Below the pieces are notes generated by a model that saw only the letters and a program-made list of their open reading frames with translations, did not search any database and was not told the DNA's origin. Below, piece by piece: positions 42,591 through 51,450 of a DNA stretch of 64,000 nt (position 1 is its first letter; the number at the start of each line of letters is the position of its first letter). This DNA is from a virus. A program made the position numbers and the translations under genes. The stretch spans positions 1 to 64,000 of the IMG/VR virus record IMGVR_UViG_3300001473_000094; one strand, 5' to 3'.

Positions 42591-43201
42591 CGTGGGTCAG
42601 CCTCTATCGGGTCAGCGGGATCGCCAGCCGTGATGATTGCCTGCGCGGCTGTGTCGACCCCTTTGAAGAAGGCGAACCCAGCCTTGATGCGGGATACCTC
42701 GGCGACCTCCTCGGCTGTAAGCGTGTCGCCGATAAGCGTCTTCGCTGAAAGCTCGTTGATCCGATCTGTATAGTTGTCCCGGATCAGAACGATACCGGCA
42801 GATGAAACTGGGAACGGCTCGCCGCCATCGGTGCGAAGCGCGTTGACGGCATCGACCTTGAGGACGATGGCGTGACCATTGACACGCGAAGCGATGATTT
42901 CTTCCGGCGATGGCCCGGAGATCGGCGGCGCTTCACTGGCAAGACGATCTGCGCGTTCTTGGGCAGTCTCGACAAGGCCAAGAGTGCGCGCCTTCAGGAC
43001 GACCACGAACGGGTCCACTGGATCGCCACCATCGGCGACGACGCCGGCCACCGCCTCACCGTACCAATCGGCATTGCGGATCGTGTTGGCGGCGATGTCG
43101 AGGCGCGAGTTGACCCAATTGTCGATGAACTCGACCACATCGGCCATGTCCAGTTCAAGGGCCAGCTTCTGGCCATCCGTCAGGGTGATGTTGTGGTTCA
43201 T
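42566..43201 (-). CDS. Hypothetical protein following the tail fibre
   Basis: The 211-residue protein is acidic with a mainly helical pattern. It lies 12 nt after the fibre gene and may be a fibre-assembly protein or a fibre-tip partner, as such genes commonly follow fibres. No family is recognised. Confidence 0.55.
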   Translation of the reverse strand: MNHNITLTDGQKLALELDMADVVEFIDNWVNSRLDIAANTIRNADWYGEAVAGVVADGGDPVDPFVVVLKARTLGLVETAQERADRLASEAPPISGPSPEEIIASRVNGHAIVLKVDAVNALRTDGGEPFPVSSAGIVLIRDNYTDRINELSAKTLIGDTLTAEEVAEVSRIKAGFAFFKGVDTAAQAIITAGDPADPIEADPRWPTPPTP

Positions 43202-43213
43202 AGCGATCTCGCC

Positions 43214-44923
43214 TTATCCGATCAGGTATCCGCAGAATTGTGAGAACGAGCTGTTGTAGACCCAGGTGTTCGTCTGGACGCCAAAATAGATGTCGACATA
43301 GTCACCGGGTTCGAGCTGCATGATGATGCTGCCGGGAACCATCTGGTATGACTGGGTGTTGGTGAGGATGCTTGTGTGGTGAGTGCCGCCGAAGGTCACC
43401 CCGTTCTTTCGAAAATACCAAGCTCCGAAGCCGGCAGAGGGTGACGCGAACTGGATGAACACGTTGGCGTGAAACACATAGTTTCCAGCACACGGCGCAG
43501 TGAATCGATAGGTCGATCCGTTGTAGTAGCCGCCATTATTGTTGCCTATGCCGGAGAACTCGACCACGCCGAGAGAGCTTTGGGCGCCGCCGGCCTTGAA
43601 GGCATAAAAGGCCGGGACGCCATCGGCACGGAGAATGCCGTTGGTGCGCCAGCCCTTTTGCGTGCTGGTGTAGTGCCAGAGCTGAAGCCAGTCGTCCCCG
43701 TCTGACCAGCCGACGTAGCCGAAGTTGCTGCCGTCCGGCTTGTTGAAGTTTATGAAGCCGGGCTGGATGGCCGAGCCCGGATAGACCATGGCTTTGCCGT
43801 GCGCTGGATCGTCCTGCGCAACGATTGGGCCAGTGAAGGTCGCGCCGGAGAGATCGGCTTTCAGAGCTGGATCAAAGTTGCTGGCATCCCAAACCGTATT
43901 GCCGGCCCGTCTCAGCAGACCTGCAACGTCTGCATCCGATTGCACGTTCAAAGCGGACGGCGACAGAATGCCGTCGGTGCTCATTGACCCATAGACGTGC
44001 ACATTGGTCGGGCTGATGGCCAGACGATAGAGGTCGTTGATCACGACCCCCAGCGTGTCGTGCGACCGGTCAAAGACGATCTTGTCCGCCAAGTCCAAGG
44101 TGAGAGTCGGATCTTCGCCGTCGAGATCGATTTTGAAGTTTGCGTCGCGAAGAAGGGGGCCGCTCAGGGTCCCGCCGGAGATATCAAACTTGGCGTTGAG
44201 CGCGTTCTGGGTCGCCAATGAAATCGGCTTGTTGGCATCCGCTGTGTTGTCGACAAGGCCGAGACCAACTTGGGCTTTGGTCACTGCATGAGGATTGGCG
44301 GTGTCCGCGATGTGCGTAGCGAAGACAATCGCGGCGGCTTCCGCATCGTTTTTGAAGCCCTCCGACTCATTGCGGTAGCCAAGCGTCTGATCGCGATAAC
44401 CCTCGGTCGTCGTCATATAGCCATGGGTGGTGGCCGCATGACCGCCGGCCAAAGTGGCGGCATCTCCGGCGGCATCGCGGGCCGCCTCAGAAAGGCCCTG
44501 AGCGGCAATGGAAGCATCCTTGGCCACGATGGCTTGGCCGCGCACAGCGATAGTGTCGTTGTAGACGATCACCGTCTGGTCGTAGATGGCTTCGGTCGCG
44601 GCCCACGCAGCATCGGCTTCAGACGCAGCCGTTTGACAAGAGGTGACGAAGGATTGGAAATCCGTGTTGGAGAGGTTTGTCCAACCGGCGTTTGGGTCGA
44701 CAAAGTCGCCGACACGAGATTGGAGGATGCCAGGAGTTAGGGGGTCTTCGCGAAACTCAAAGATGTCGGCACGGAACGTGCCGGTAGCATCGAAGATGTC
44801 ACCAAGGATGTCGGCGATGGTGCGGCCACCCAGCTCGGCAGACTCAATGTAGGCATCGAGAATGACTTCAGTGCCAGTGGCCGCCGAGAGGAACCGGATT
44901 TGCTCGGAGCGAGGTTTGGTCAT
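43214..44923 (-). CDS. Tail fibre with C1q-like C-terminal domain
   Basis: The 569-residue protein has an N-terminal anchor similar to the other fibre (ADILGDIFDATGTF), a helical repeat region (about 100-195: repeated AxAAxxAAxDAAGDA and TTEGYRDQTLGYRNES units typical of fibre shafts) and a beta-rich middle. The last 130 residues resemble a C1q/TNF-like jelly roll (TYRFTAPCAGNYVFHANVFIQF). It is the best candidate for the host-receptor-binding fibre. Confidence 0.78.
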   Translation of the reverse strand: MTKPRSEQIRFLSAATGTEVILDAYIESAELGGRTIADILGDIFDATGTFRADIFEFREDPLTPGILQSRVGDFVDPNAGWTNLSNTDFQSFVTSCQTAASEADAAWAATEAIYDQTVIVYNDTIAVRGQAIVAKDASIAAQGLSEAARDAAGDAATLAGGHAATTHGYMTTTEGYRDQTLGYRNESEGFKNDAEAAAIVFATHIADTANPHAVTKAQVGLGLVDNTADANKPISLATQNALNAKFDISGGTLSGPLLRDANFKIDLDGEDPTLTLDLADKIVFDRSHDTLGVVINDLYRLAISPTNVHVYGSMSTDGILSPSALNVQSDADVAGLLRRAGNTVWDASNFDPALKADLSGATFTGPIVAQDDPAHGKAMVYPGSAIQPGFINFNKPDGSNFGYVGWSDGDDWLQLWHYTSTQKGWRTNGILRADGVPAFYAFKAGGAQSSLGVVEFSGIGNNNGGYYNGSTYRFTAPCAGNYVFHANVFIQFASPSAGFGAWYFRKNGVTFGGTHHTSILTNTQSYQMVPGSIIMQLEPGDYVDIYFGVQTNTWVYNSSFSQFCGYLIG

Positions 44924-45216
44924 TTGGCCTGCTCCTTGGCCTGCTCCTCGCGCATGATTTTGGCCACGGCCGCTCGGGTCTGGCTGGCGATCAATTCCTT
45001 ATCGACCTTACGTTCAAGGACAGCGAGGCGTTCGGAGAACTGGTGGATCGCGGCATCGAGCGCGACCGCGAAGTCGGGCGTACTGGCCAATTGCTTTCTC
45101 AGATCGGCAATCTTGTCTCGGCTCGCCTCAAGATCGTTACGGAGAGCGATGGATTCCTGTTCGAGTTTGTAGAGCCGGTCCTTGTCCGAGATTGCGTTCT
45201 GTCGCGTCTTGCTCAT
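44920..45216 (-). CDS. Small coiled-coil protein between portal and fibre
   Basis: The 98-residue, highly charged protein has heptad repeats through most of its length (LEQESIALRNDLEASRDKIADL). Both ends overlap neighbours by 4 nt (ATGA), so it is translated with the portal and fibre. Function unknown. Confidence 0.6.
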   Translation of the reverse strand: MSKTRQNAISDKDRLYKLEQESIALRNDLEASRDKIADLRKQLASTPDFAVALDAAIHQFSERLAVLERKVDKELIASQTRAAVAKIMREEQAKEQAK

Positions 45217-47141
45217 GCGGCGGCCCTTCCCTTGGTCTGAAGGGTCTCGCGGGACGGAACGAGGTTGCCTTTCTGAACCTCTTGGGAAAGCTGTTCCTGA
45301 GGCATGACCGAAGCGCCGCGCGCTTTCTCCATCATGGCCAGTTGCTGGCTAGGTGAGAGGCCCTTAGCCGCCCGCTCTTCGTCGGAGATGCGGAAGCGGT
45401 CGAGGTCAGAAACGCCCATCGCCCGGATCGCTTCTTCCACGATCTCTCCCATCCGGTACTCCATGTTGAGACCTGTCTGGGCCATCGCCTGAAGGACGTT
45501 GACCCACACTTCTGGGGAGCGGGTCGGCTCAATGGGAAGGGTGCCGTCGATGACGAGGTAGTTGATGTCGCCCTGAAGGGCTTGGACATCGACGTCGATA
45601 TAGTCCTCCTTGGCCAAGGCCACGAGTTCGGAGGGCATCTGATCGTTGACGCGAATGGATGCCTCGAACCTGAGGGAGTCTTGGATGTTGGAAACCATCA
45701 TCTCGACCATCGGTCGGATCGACATGGCCGAGGTAATGCGAGAGGCGACGCCAAGGCGCTGGGAGCCAAGCTGGGTCAGGCGCGCGATCTCCGTGGCCGA
45801 CCGAACGTCGGCAGTGGGCACGCCCTGCTGGGCATCGGAAGCGGCCGAGACGCGCTGCTTGATATCGGATAGAGCGGCGATGTCGTTCCAGTGGCCACGG
45901 GTGACATCCGGGATGTCTGCGATCATGGCGCCTTCGCCCGGCTTTACGCCAGGCAGCGTGCGAACAATGCCCCACGGATTGCGGTCGATCAGGTCGGGGA
46001 TGTTGACTTGGGTGGGGTCGACGAAAATCAGGTTGTTGAGGGCCGCACGCACATTGTCGATGCGTGATCGCATGAGCCAATTGGCCAAGTCGTGGAGAGG
46101 CAGGAGGAGGTCGTAGAGCGACTGGCCCCACGTCTTGTGCACGTCGTGGTAGAGAGAGCCGTAGACCATTGGGAACTGCTGGCCATACGGCGAGAGCTGG
46201 AGGCGGATAATGAACTTCTCGTTGAGGACGGTGGCCACCATCCAGACGAGGCCGACTTGAGGGAGGCCGATCTCGTAGCCTGAAACGATGAACCACGCCT
46301 CGTCCACGACGTGGGTGTCACCCGTCTTGAAGAAGCGGGCGTCCTTGGAATCGATCTCGGAGGGGTCGATGGAAAGGCCACGGCCCTCGTCGGCGATGTG
46401 CTTGTGCGCCGTCCATGATTGGCGGCTGCCGAGCTGCGCGTCGTGAAGGGCCGGGTACTTGTTGAACTTGGGATACATGCCGGAACGCAGGAGCTGCTGC
46501 GTCGACTTGTAGTCTGAGAGGACAACGAAGGACTGATCGTTCCAGTTGCCCCAGCCGGGACGGGGGTCCGGAAACGTCAGGCGCGGGTTGGCATTGATCA
46601 GAGAGTTCTGGCGACCATTGGCGTCCCAAGTGACCTTGGTGGGAGCGAAGCCGTAGCGCGAGCTGTCGAGGAGGAACTGGGCGATGCGCGCCTCGCCAGC
46701 GGTGCGGCGCATATGCTGGTGCAGGACACGTTCGAGCAGGAGAGAGGGCTTGCGGGATTTTCCATTCAAACCCTCAAGCTGAAACATCGGGTTGCGCCCC
46801 GTCAGAGCCGCCATCTGGTAGGTGACAACGGTCTCGGTGATGGCGCGCGTGTCGCCGATTACCGCCTTTTCGCGGAAGTCTGTGGTATCCGGGCGGACAT
46901 AGACATCGTGCGCCTCGTCGGCCTCGCGCCAATGGTCGTAGCGCTTTGAGATTTTGGAATGAGAGAGGTCGACGAGAGCCTTGATGTAATCGACAAGACG
47001 CTGCTCCTGCTCCTCGCTGAGGGCATCGGAGATGTCCTCATAATCAAAGAGCGCGCTGGCGACTTGCGGGACCTCGCCTAGGTTGAAGATCACGCGCCGG
47101 TCGTCAGGGCGGTCAAGCGTCTTGTAGGCCGGATAAGCCAT
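45213..47141 (-). CDS. Portal protein
   Basis: The 642-residue protein sits two genes downstream of the large terminase. It has the typical portal features: an N-terminal helical part, a long beta/alpha stem region (around MVYGSLYHDVHKTWGQSLYDLLLPLHDLANWL), a PxGxRSATEIARLTQLGS-like segment used in tunnel loops, and a long helical C-terminus. Length is normal for podovirus portals. It forms the dodecameric gate for DNA at one capsid vertex. Confidence 0.85.
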   Translation of the reverse strand: MAYPAYKTLDRPDDRRVIFNLGEVPQVASALFDYEDISDALSEEQEQRLVDYIKALVDLSHSKISKRYDHWREADEAHDVYVRPDTTDFREKAVIGDTRAITETVVTYQMAALTGRNPMFQLEGLNGKSRKPSLLLERVLHQHMRRTAGEARIAQFLLDSSRYGFAPTKVTWDANGRQNSLINANPRLTFPDPRPGWGNWNDQSFVVLSDYKSTQQLLRSGMYPKFNKYPALHDAQLGSRQSWTAHKHIADEGRGLSIDPSEIDSKDARFFKTGDTHVVDEAWFIVSGYEIGLPQVGLVWMVATVLNEKFIIRLQLSPYGQQFPMVYGSLYHDVHKTWGQSLYDLLLPLHDLANWLMRSRIDNVRAALNNLIFVDPTQVNIPDLIDRNPWGIVRTLPGVKPGEGAMIADIPDVTRGHWNDIAALSDIKQRVSAASDAQQGVPTADVRSATEIARLTQLGSQRLGVASRITSAMSIRPMVEMMVSNIQDSLRFEASIRVNDQMPSELVALAKEDYIDVDVQALQGDINYLVIDGTLPIEPTRSPEVWVNVLQAMAQTGLNMEYRMGEIVEEAIRAMGVSDLDRFRISDEERAAKGLSPSQQLAMMEKARGASVMPQEQLSQEVQKGNLVPSRETLQTKGRAAA

Positions 47142-47144
47142 GGG

Positions 47145-47348
47145 TTACCGCCCAGTCTTGCAGTCCGGGTCTGCGGGGAGAGCGAACACTTGGTGAGATT
47201 CGTACCGCTCACGAAGAGACTCGACATGCTGGCGCGTACCTTGGCCAAGATCGTTGAGTCGGCCGGGGCCAGTGGTCGCGGCATACTCAAGGTTGAGGCG
47301 TTCAGGGGTCCGGTCGGGTCTGTCGACTGTAGGGATTGGCTTTTTCAC
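47145..47348 (-). CDS. Small hypothetical protein before the portal
   Basis: The 67-residue basic protein ends 4 nt before the portal start and is the first gene after late motif B. No family recognised. It may be a head-completion or DNA-binding protein. Confidence 0.5.
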   Translation of the reverse strand: MKKPIPTVDRPDRTPERLNLEYAATTGPGRLNDLGQGTRQHVESLRERYESHQVFALPADPDCKTGR

Positions 47349-47390
47349 GGGGCACCTTGGTCGGCTTGGTGTGATGCGCCGGATAGTATT

Positions 47391-50033
47391 TCAGTCGCCC
47401 CAACCCCGTCGTCCGGTCACGTCGAGCTGCTTGGCCAGTGAGCGGCCGTAGAGACCTTCGAGCTGCTCGATGGGCTTCTTGGCCAATGAGGCGAGCTGGA
47501 AGTCTGCGAACTGAGCTTCCATCATCTCGGCCGTGATAGAGGTTCTGGAAAGCTCGTAGACGAGGAGCGAGAACGCATCGACCTGATCGTCGAAAGCGGC
47601 GGCCGGGAACTGCTCGATCTCGGCAAGGAAGTCCGGCAGCCACTCCGTGTGCATGTTCGGATTGGTGGAGTTCTTGTGCGGCAGGAAGACGCGGCCGCCC
47701 TCGACCAGCGGAAGGACTGAGGAAAGGTGGGTGACCTTGTCGCCCGGCCAGCGGCGCGCAATCACTGACAGGCCGCTCTCCCGACGCAGCTCTTGGACGA
47801 GTGACTGCCCAGAGGCGTGGTCTTCGACGATGATCGCGCGAAGGCCACGGCCACGCAGGCGGTTGTTGAGGATGATAAGGCGCTGCTTAAGTTCGGGGAG
47901 CTGCCACTTGCCCCGGACCATGTTGAGGAGGTGGATGTCGCCTTTGAGGGTGATGCCGCCGATGGCCAAGGCCGAGTAGTCGTTGCGGGTTCCGGACTTG
48001 TAGGCGGTATCGGCCGCGATGAGGAGCGAGTGGTAACGCTGAAGGAGCGGATCGAAATCCTCAGGGAGCCACTGCCACCATGCGCGCTTGAGCATGTTGC
48101 CGCCCTCGATGAGGGGCTGCTGCTGGTAGAGAGCGGCGAAGTCACGCTCCGAGCGAGACTTCTGTTTGAGGAGGTAGCGGACATCGAAGCGCTCCGGCCA
48201 AAGGGCGCGATACTGGCGCTTCTCCGGCTCTGCGGGATCGGTCGGCAGTTCGGTGAGCCCTTGGTAGTAGACATGGTGCCACTCGCCTGCGGCCCACTCG
48301 GGGAGCTTCATGAGGCGGCCAGCGGGGTCGTCAGGGTGCCACCGCGTCAGGGTCATCAACTGGATGGGTGGCGTGCCGTCCTCTTCCGGTTCGAGGCGCA
48401 TCCACAGCGAGCCGGTGATGAAGTCCCAGACGTTGCGGCGGATGGTGGGGGACTCAGCGTCAGGGCGGGATTTGATAGGGTCGTCGATGATAAGGCAGTT
48501 GTGCGCCAGCACATAAGTCGGATGAGCACCGGGTTCGGCGAAGCCGCCGGTGGGGAAACCGCCAACAAAGAAGTTGGCTGTATCGGCCACTTGAATGTCA
48601 AAGACCGGCTCGCGGCGACGGCCCGAAGCACTGGTGACCATGCAAGGGCCAAGTGGTCCGAGCGATGCACTATGGTGTGGCACCGGCGGCACAAGGAAAT
48701 CAGATTCGTCGCGCAGTTGTTCGACTTGGTCAGATCGATGTGGTGGACATCGTGGGTCGGGGACAGCGCGAGACACAGGAAACACTCGTGGCCGTCGCGC
48801 GCTCTGATTGCCTTGGCCAAAGGGCGCCAGTGTGGCGCGTACTTCTGGCGCGTTGCGCCGTTGCGATGCCGTGGGTTGAACGGCCCGCTCATGCGAAGCG
48901 AATGGAGCTTGCGCGCGCATTCTTTCGAGCAGGTCACCGCATGCCTGTTGAAGGGCTGAAACCGCACCTTGCAGACCGGGCACGTTTTCTCGCGGAGACG
49001 CTGAAGCGTGACGGGCTTGTGCGCGTCCCAGCACGCCTTCGTGCAGTACAGCCGATCTTTGGTGGCGTGGCGTGGGCCGGTAAACTCGTTGCCGCACCCC
49101 TTGCACTGTTTCGTAATCGCCGCGCGCTTGACGTTTCGGGCGCCTCTGCACGCTCTTGAGCACATCGTCTTGCGAACGCTGGGGTAGGGGACGCGGAACG
49201 CCGCCCCACAATGCTGACAGATGCGGTCTCTGCTGCGCGCGTTGGCCTCGGCTAAGACCGATTGGTGAGCTGTACTGTCCACCCGCAAATTCCCTCATCG
49301 GCAGATAAAGCCGCGACTTGATGTCGAAGAGGGGGTGGTCCGACGTTGAGGTCAATTTTACGCCGGTTTGCAGTTTGTAATCAAGGACTTCGGCCATCTG
49401 AGAGCGAGTGGCAACGATCTCTTTGATCACGGTTTCGTTGGTGCTGTGGTCGAACGATACGACCTTGTCTCCGGCGCGGAGCTGGGAGATCGCGCGCGGG
49501 CCGTCCGGGGTGAGGACGAGTGTGGCGGCCGCAAAACAATTGGCCGGACGGCCAGAAGTCGTGCCGTTCAGGCCAAGGGCGTAGTAGGCGCCGCGCTGTT
49601 TCGTCTTCCACGTGTCGGATGCGCGGCTGTCGGTGGACAACCTGAAGTCCGGGAAGACCTGTTTGAAGCGAGGGTTGGTGACAATGGACTTGGTTTCGCC
49701 GCCAAAGTCGGTGGCCAAATCGGAGTTGTATGCTGAGACCATCGTTTTGCGCGTGGCCTTCCGGCCCATCAGGTAGGCAGGAAAGAGAATGGTGCCGTAA
49801 TGCGACTTGGCGTGGCGCGGCGGCATGTTGATCAGGAGGTTGTAGACCGGCTCGCCTGTGGTGGGGTGGACGAGTGCGCGCTTTTCGAGCTGGTCCAGCA
49901 GGTCGATGAAATCGAGCTGAAACTTCGGGAAGGTCCGTCCGGGAAACATGTACTGGATGAACGCCGAGTAGGACGTACTGGCGGCAGCCATCAAGGCGGC
50001 CCTGCGGAGGATTTCCTCTTCTGATTTGGCCAT
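47391..50033 (-). CDS. Large terminase subunit interrupted by an intein
   Basis: The 880-residue frame contains a 533-residue terminase plus a 347-residue intein. N-extein: Walker A-type PPRHAKS (71-77). The intein starts at Cys166 and ends at Asn512, and the C-extein resumes with Cys513 and the Walker B LIIDDP. The C-terminal nuclease has Asp675 (IAADTAYKSG), Asp738 (IIVEDHASG) and the Asp cluster 815-819 (FDDQVDAF). After splicing the protein would be a normal TerL that packages DNA. The region coding residues about 250-465 is also used, in another frame, by an HNH gene. No obvious ribosome-binding site precedes the ATG; the gene is likely coupled to the one upstream. Confidence 0.9.
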   Translation of the reverse strand: MAKSEEEILRRAALMAAASTSYSAFIQYMFPGRTFPKFQLDFIDLLDQLEKRALVHPTTGEPVYNLLINMPPRHAKSHYGTILFPAYLMGRKATRKTMVSAYNSDLATDFGGETKSIVTNPRFKQVFPDFRLSTDSRASDTWKTKQRGAYYALGLNGTTSGRPANCFAAATLVLTPDGPRAISQLRAGDKVVSFDHSTNETVIKEIVATRSQMAEVLDYKLQTGVKLTSTSDHPLFDIKSRLYLPMREFAGGQYSSPIGLSRGQRAQQRPHLSALWGGVPRPLPQRSQDDVLKSVQRRPKRQARGDYETVQGVRQRVYRPTPRHQRSAVLHEGVLGRAQARHASASPRENVPGLQGAVSALQQACGDLLERMRAQAPFASHERAVQPTASQRRNAPEVRATLAPFGQGNQSARRPRVFPVSRAVPDPRCPPHRSDQVEQLRDESDFLVPPVPHHSASLGPLGPCMVTSASGRRREPVFDIQVADTANFFVGGFPTGGFAEPGAHPTYVLAHNCLIIDDPIKSRPDAESPTIRRNVWDFITGSLWMRLEPEEDGTPPIQLMTLTRWHPDDPAGRLMKLPEWAAGEWHHVYYQGLTELPTDPAEPEKRQYRALWPERFDVRYLLKQKSRSERDFAALYQQQPLIEGGNMLKRAWWQWLPEDFDPLLQRYHSLLIAADTAYKSGTRNDYSALAIGGITLKGDIHLLNMVRGKWQLPELKQRLIILNNRLRGRGLRAIIVEDHASGQSLVQELRRESGLSVIARRWPGDKVTHLSSVLPLVEGGRVFLPHKNSTNPNMHTEWLPDFLAEIEQFPAAAFDDQVDAFSLLVYELSRTSITAEMMEAQFADFQLASLAKKPIEQLEGLYGRSLAKQLDVTGRRGWGD
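47407..47419 (-). promoter_or_regulatory. Late motif TNACCGGACGACA, copy B
   Basis: TGACCGGACGACG lies inside the last codons of the terminase gene (read as Thr-Gly-Arg-Arg), 58 nt before the small gene and the portal. Confidence 0.55.
48356..49282 (-). CDS. HNH endonuclease nested in the intein DNA in another frame
   Basis: The frame is shifted +1 relative to terminase/intein. It encodes three zinc modules (CQHCGAAF...CSRAC, CKGCGNEF...CTKAC, CPVCKVRF...CSKEC) followed by an HNH domain (CFLCLAL, VHHIDLTKSNN, NLISLCRRCH). The GTG at 49282 has GAGGG 9 nt upstream. The clear domain ends near 48650, but the frame has no stop until 48356, so about 100 C-terminal residues would be shadow translation. 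In ordinary inteins the endonuclease is in frame with the splicing domain; here it is not. Confidence 0.72.
   Translation of the reverse strand: MDSTAHQSVLAEANARSRDRICQHCGAAFRVPYPSVRKTMCSRACRGARNVKRAAITKQCKGCGNEFTGPRHATKDRLYCTKACWDAHKPVTLQRLREKTCPVCKVRFQPFNRHAVTCSKECARKLHSLRMSGPFNPRHRNGATRQKYAPHWRPLAKAIRARDGHECFLCLALSPTHDVHHIDLTKSNNCATNLISLCRRCHTIVHRSDHLALAWSPVLRAVAASRSLTFKWPIQPTSLLAVSPPAASPNPVLIRLMCWRTTALSSTTLSNPALTLSPPPSAATSGTSSPARCGCASNRKRTARHPSS
48498..49538 (-). mobile_element. Intein in the large terminase
   Basis: The intein begins with Cys (CFAAATLVLTPDG, block A) and has block B TSDHPLF about 70 residues later. The C-terminal blocks are REPVFDIQVADTANFFVGG and YVLAHN, followed by Cys as the first C-extein residue. 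It is 347 residues long and inserted directly before the Walker B strand, a common intein site in terminases. The middle 200 residues in this frame are Arg/Gln/Pro-rich and look like out-of-frame translation of the nested HNH gene. Confidence 0.88.
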
Positions 50034-50038
50034 GGGCG

Positions 50039-50299
50039 TCAGTGGCTCTTTCGTGACGCCGCCAGGTGGGAGAGGTAAGAGCGCTGGATCGCGTCAGCGA
50101 GGTTCTTGTCTCGGGCGTGCATCGAGATGACCTTGAGGACGTGCGAGCGAAGTGCCTGCTTGCGGCGATGGCGGGGGACGGACTCAAGATCGAAAGAGGC
50201 CACGGCCTCGGCGAAGCCGCGCAGGGACATGTCGGAGGGCACCCGGTTGCCTCCGTCTTCAGTCGACTTGGTGGAGCTGCGATTGAGGATGTTGCTCAC
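50039..50299 (-). CDS. Candidate small terminase-like protein
   Basis: The 86-residue basic, helical protein lies 5 nt upstream of the large terminase. The size equals that of T7-type small terminases, and the adjacency fits. No DNA-binding motif is clear, so the assignment is positional. Confidence 0.45.
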   Translation of the reverse strand: MSNILNRSSTKSTEDGGNRVPSDMSLRGFAEAVASFDLESVPRHRRKQALRSHVLKVISMHARDKNLADAIQRSYLSHLAASRKSH

Positions 50300-51420
50300 T
50301 TTGGGGCGTCCTCGCGCTTGTTGCGGTTTTTGATGGCCTTGGCCGTGTTGATGATCTCCTCTTGGGTCATCTCGTCCGGATCGCGATCTGAGGGACTGAC
50401 AGAGCGCGTGATGTTCACCGACGCCGACAGTGTCGGCACGGTGTGGCGGAGAAGGGCGAGGAAGAGTGAGGTCTGGTCTTTGGACCAGACGGCCTCGCGC
50501 ACCGCGCCGGCGCGCGTCGGTTTCAAGACATCATTGGCTGTGTCGAGGTGAGCCAGAACGACTTGCGCAGCCTTCTGGGTGATCGGATTGTCGAGAGCGC
50601 CAATGGTCATGTGAGGCGCGGGAAGCGCGCCGTGGTGCTTGGCCTCCTCTTCTTTGAGGGGCGCGGGTGGTCCGCCAACGTCAGCTTTGGAATCGTGGGT
50701 CAAGACAAGCCTCCGGACGTGTTCGACGAGGTGGCGCGGGTGGGGGACCGCAAAGCCGCAGACGTTGAGTGCGAACCGGCGAGAGACATCGCCGGCGAGG
50801 ACGAATGGGGAGAAAGAGGTCGAGCGAGATTCGACGATGCGAAAGGTCTTGTCGTTCCCTCTCGGGTACATGTGGTGGTGAGGAACGAGGTATCGGAAGA
50901 CCTTCGCCGACGGGGGGAGCACGACGTAGGGCGAGCGGTAGAGAGTGGCCATGTCTTGGACGAAGAGGATGAGGGCCAGCCCACAGCTACGGGAGCAATA
51001 GGCGTGCCGGGAGACGACGGAGCGAAGAGGGGCAAAGCCAGTCGAGCCGCAGCCAAGGCAGCGAACAGGTTTGACTGCGTGGGTGCCAGGAACGAGGTGG
51101 GGAGAGGCGTAGTTGAAATGGACCGGGACGCGCTTGCCACGCTTACCCTTGGCCCCCGGCTCGGATGAGCTGAGATAGACGGTGTGGGGCCTTCTTGTCG
51201 GCAGATCGGCGTCAGTAAACGGCCTTCGGTCGTTATGCGCCACCGGGCCGAGAAGGATGTCGCGATAGCTGTTGGGGTGCAGGATCGGGATGTCTTGGTG
51301 AGACCAAAGGATTGCACGCGCCATCTTGGCGTAGATGGGCGGGAGGATTCGGCCAACGGGAATGGCGATGTTTGCAAGTTGGTCATACCCGGCCGTTCGA
51401 AATGAGGGGGAAACCGGCAT
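50296..51420 (-). CDS. Unknown late protein with zinc finger
   Basis: The first gene of the late region, 30 nt after late motif A; ATG 51420 is taken as start although no ribosome-binding site is seen. The 374-residue product has a CLGCGSTGF...CSRSC zinc finger (about residues 120-145), a middle rich in His/Pro/Arg and a helical C-terminus (about 270-374). It overlaps the next gene by 4 nt. It could take part in packaging initiation or late regulation, but I recognise no family. Confidence 0.6.
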   Translation of the reverse strand: MPVSPSFRTAGYDQLANIAIPVGRILPPIYAKMARAILWSHQDIPILHPNSYRDILLGPVAHNDRRPFTDADLPTRRPHTVYLSSSEPGAKGKRGKRVPVHFNYASPHLVPGTHAVKPVRCLGCGSTGFAPLRSVVSRHAYCSRSCGLALILFVQDMATLYRSPYVVLPPSAKVFRYLVPHHHMYPRGNDKTFRIVESRSTSFSPFVLAGDVSRRFALNVCGFAVPHPRHLVEHVRRLVLTHDSKADVGGPPAPLKEEEAKHHGALPAPHMTIGALDNPITQKAAQVVLAHLDTANDVLKPTRAGAVREAVWSKDQTSLFLALLRHTVPTLSASVNITRSVSPSDRDPDEMTQEEIINTAKAIKNRNKREDAPK

Positions 51421-51450
51421 GGCCAAATTTTAGATGGGCGAGGGGTAGGG

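Noticed and set aside
47817-48959. 380-codon plus-strand frame opposite the terminase
   Set aside because: Antisense shadow of terminase and intein without start signals.
48640-49282. Middle of the terminase frame as a genuine protein domain
   Set aside because: Its Arg/Gln/Pro-rich composition and the clear HNH/zinc pattern in the other frame show it is out-of-frame translation.
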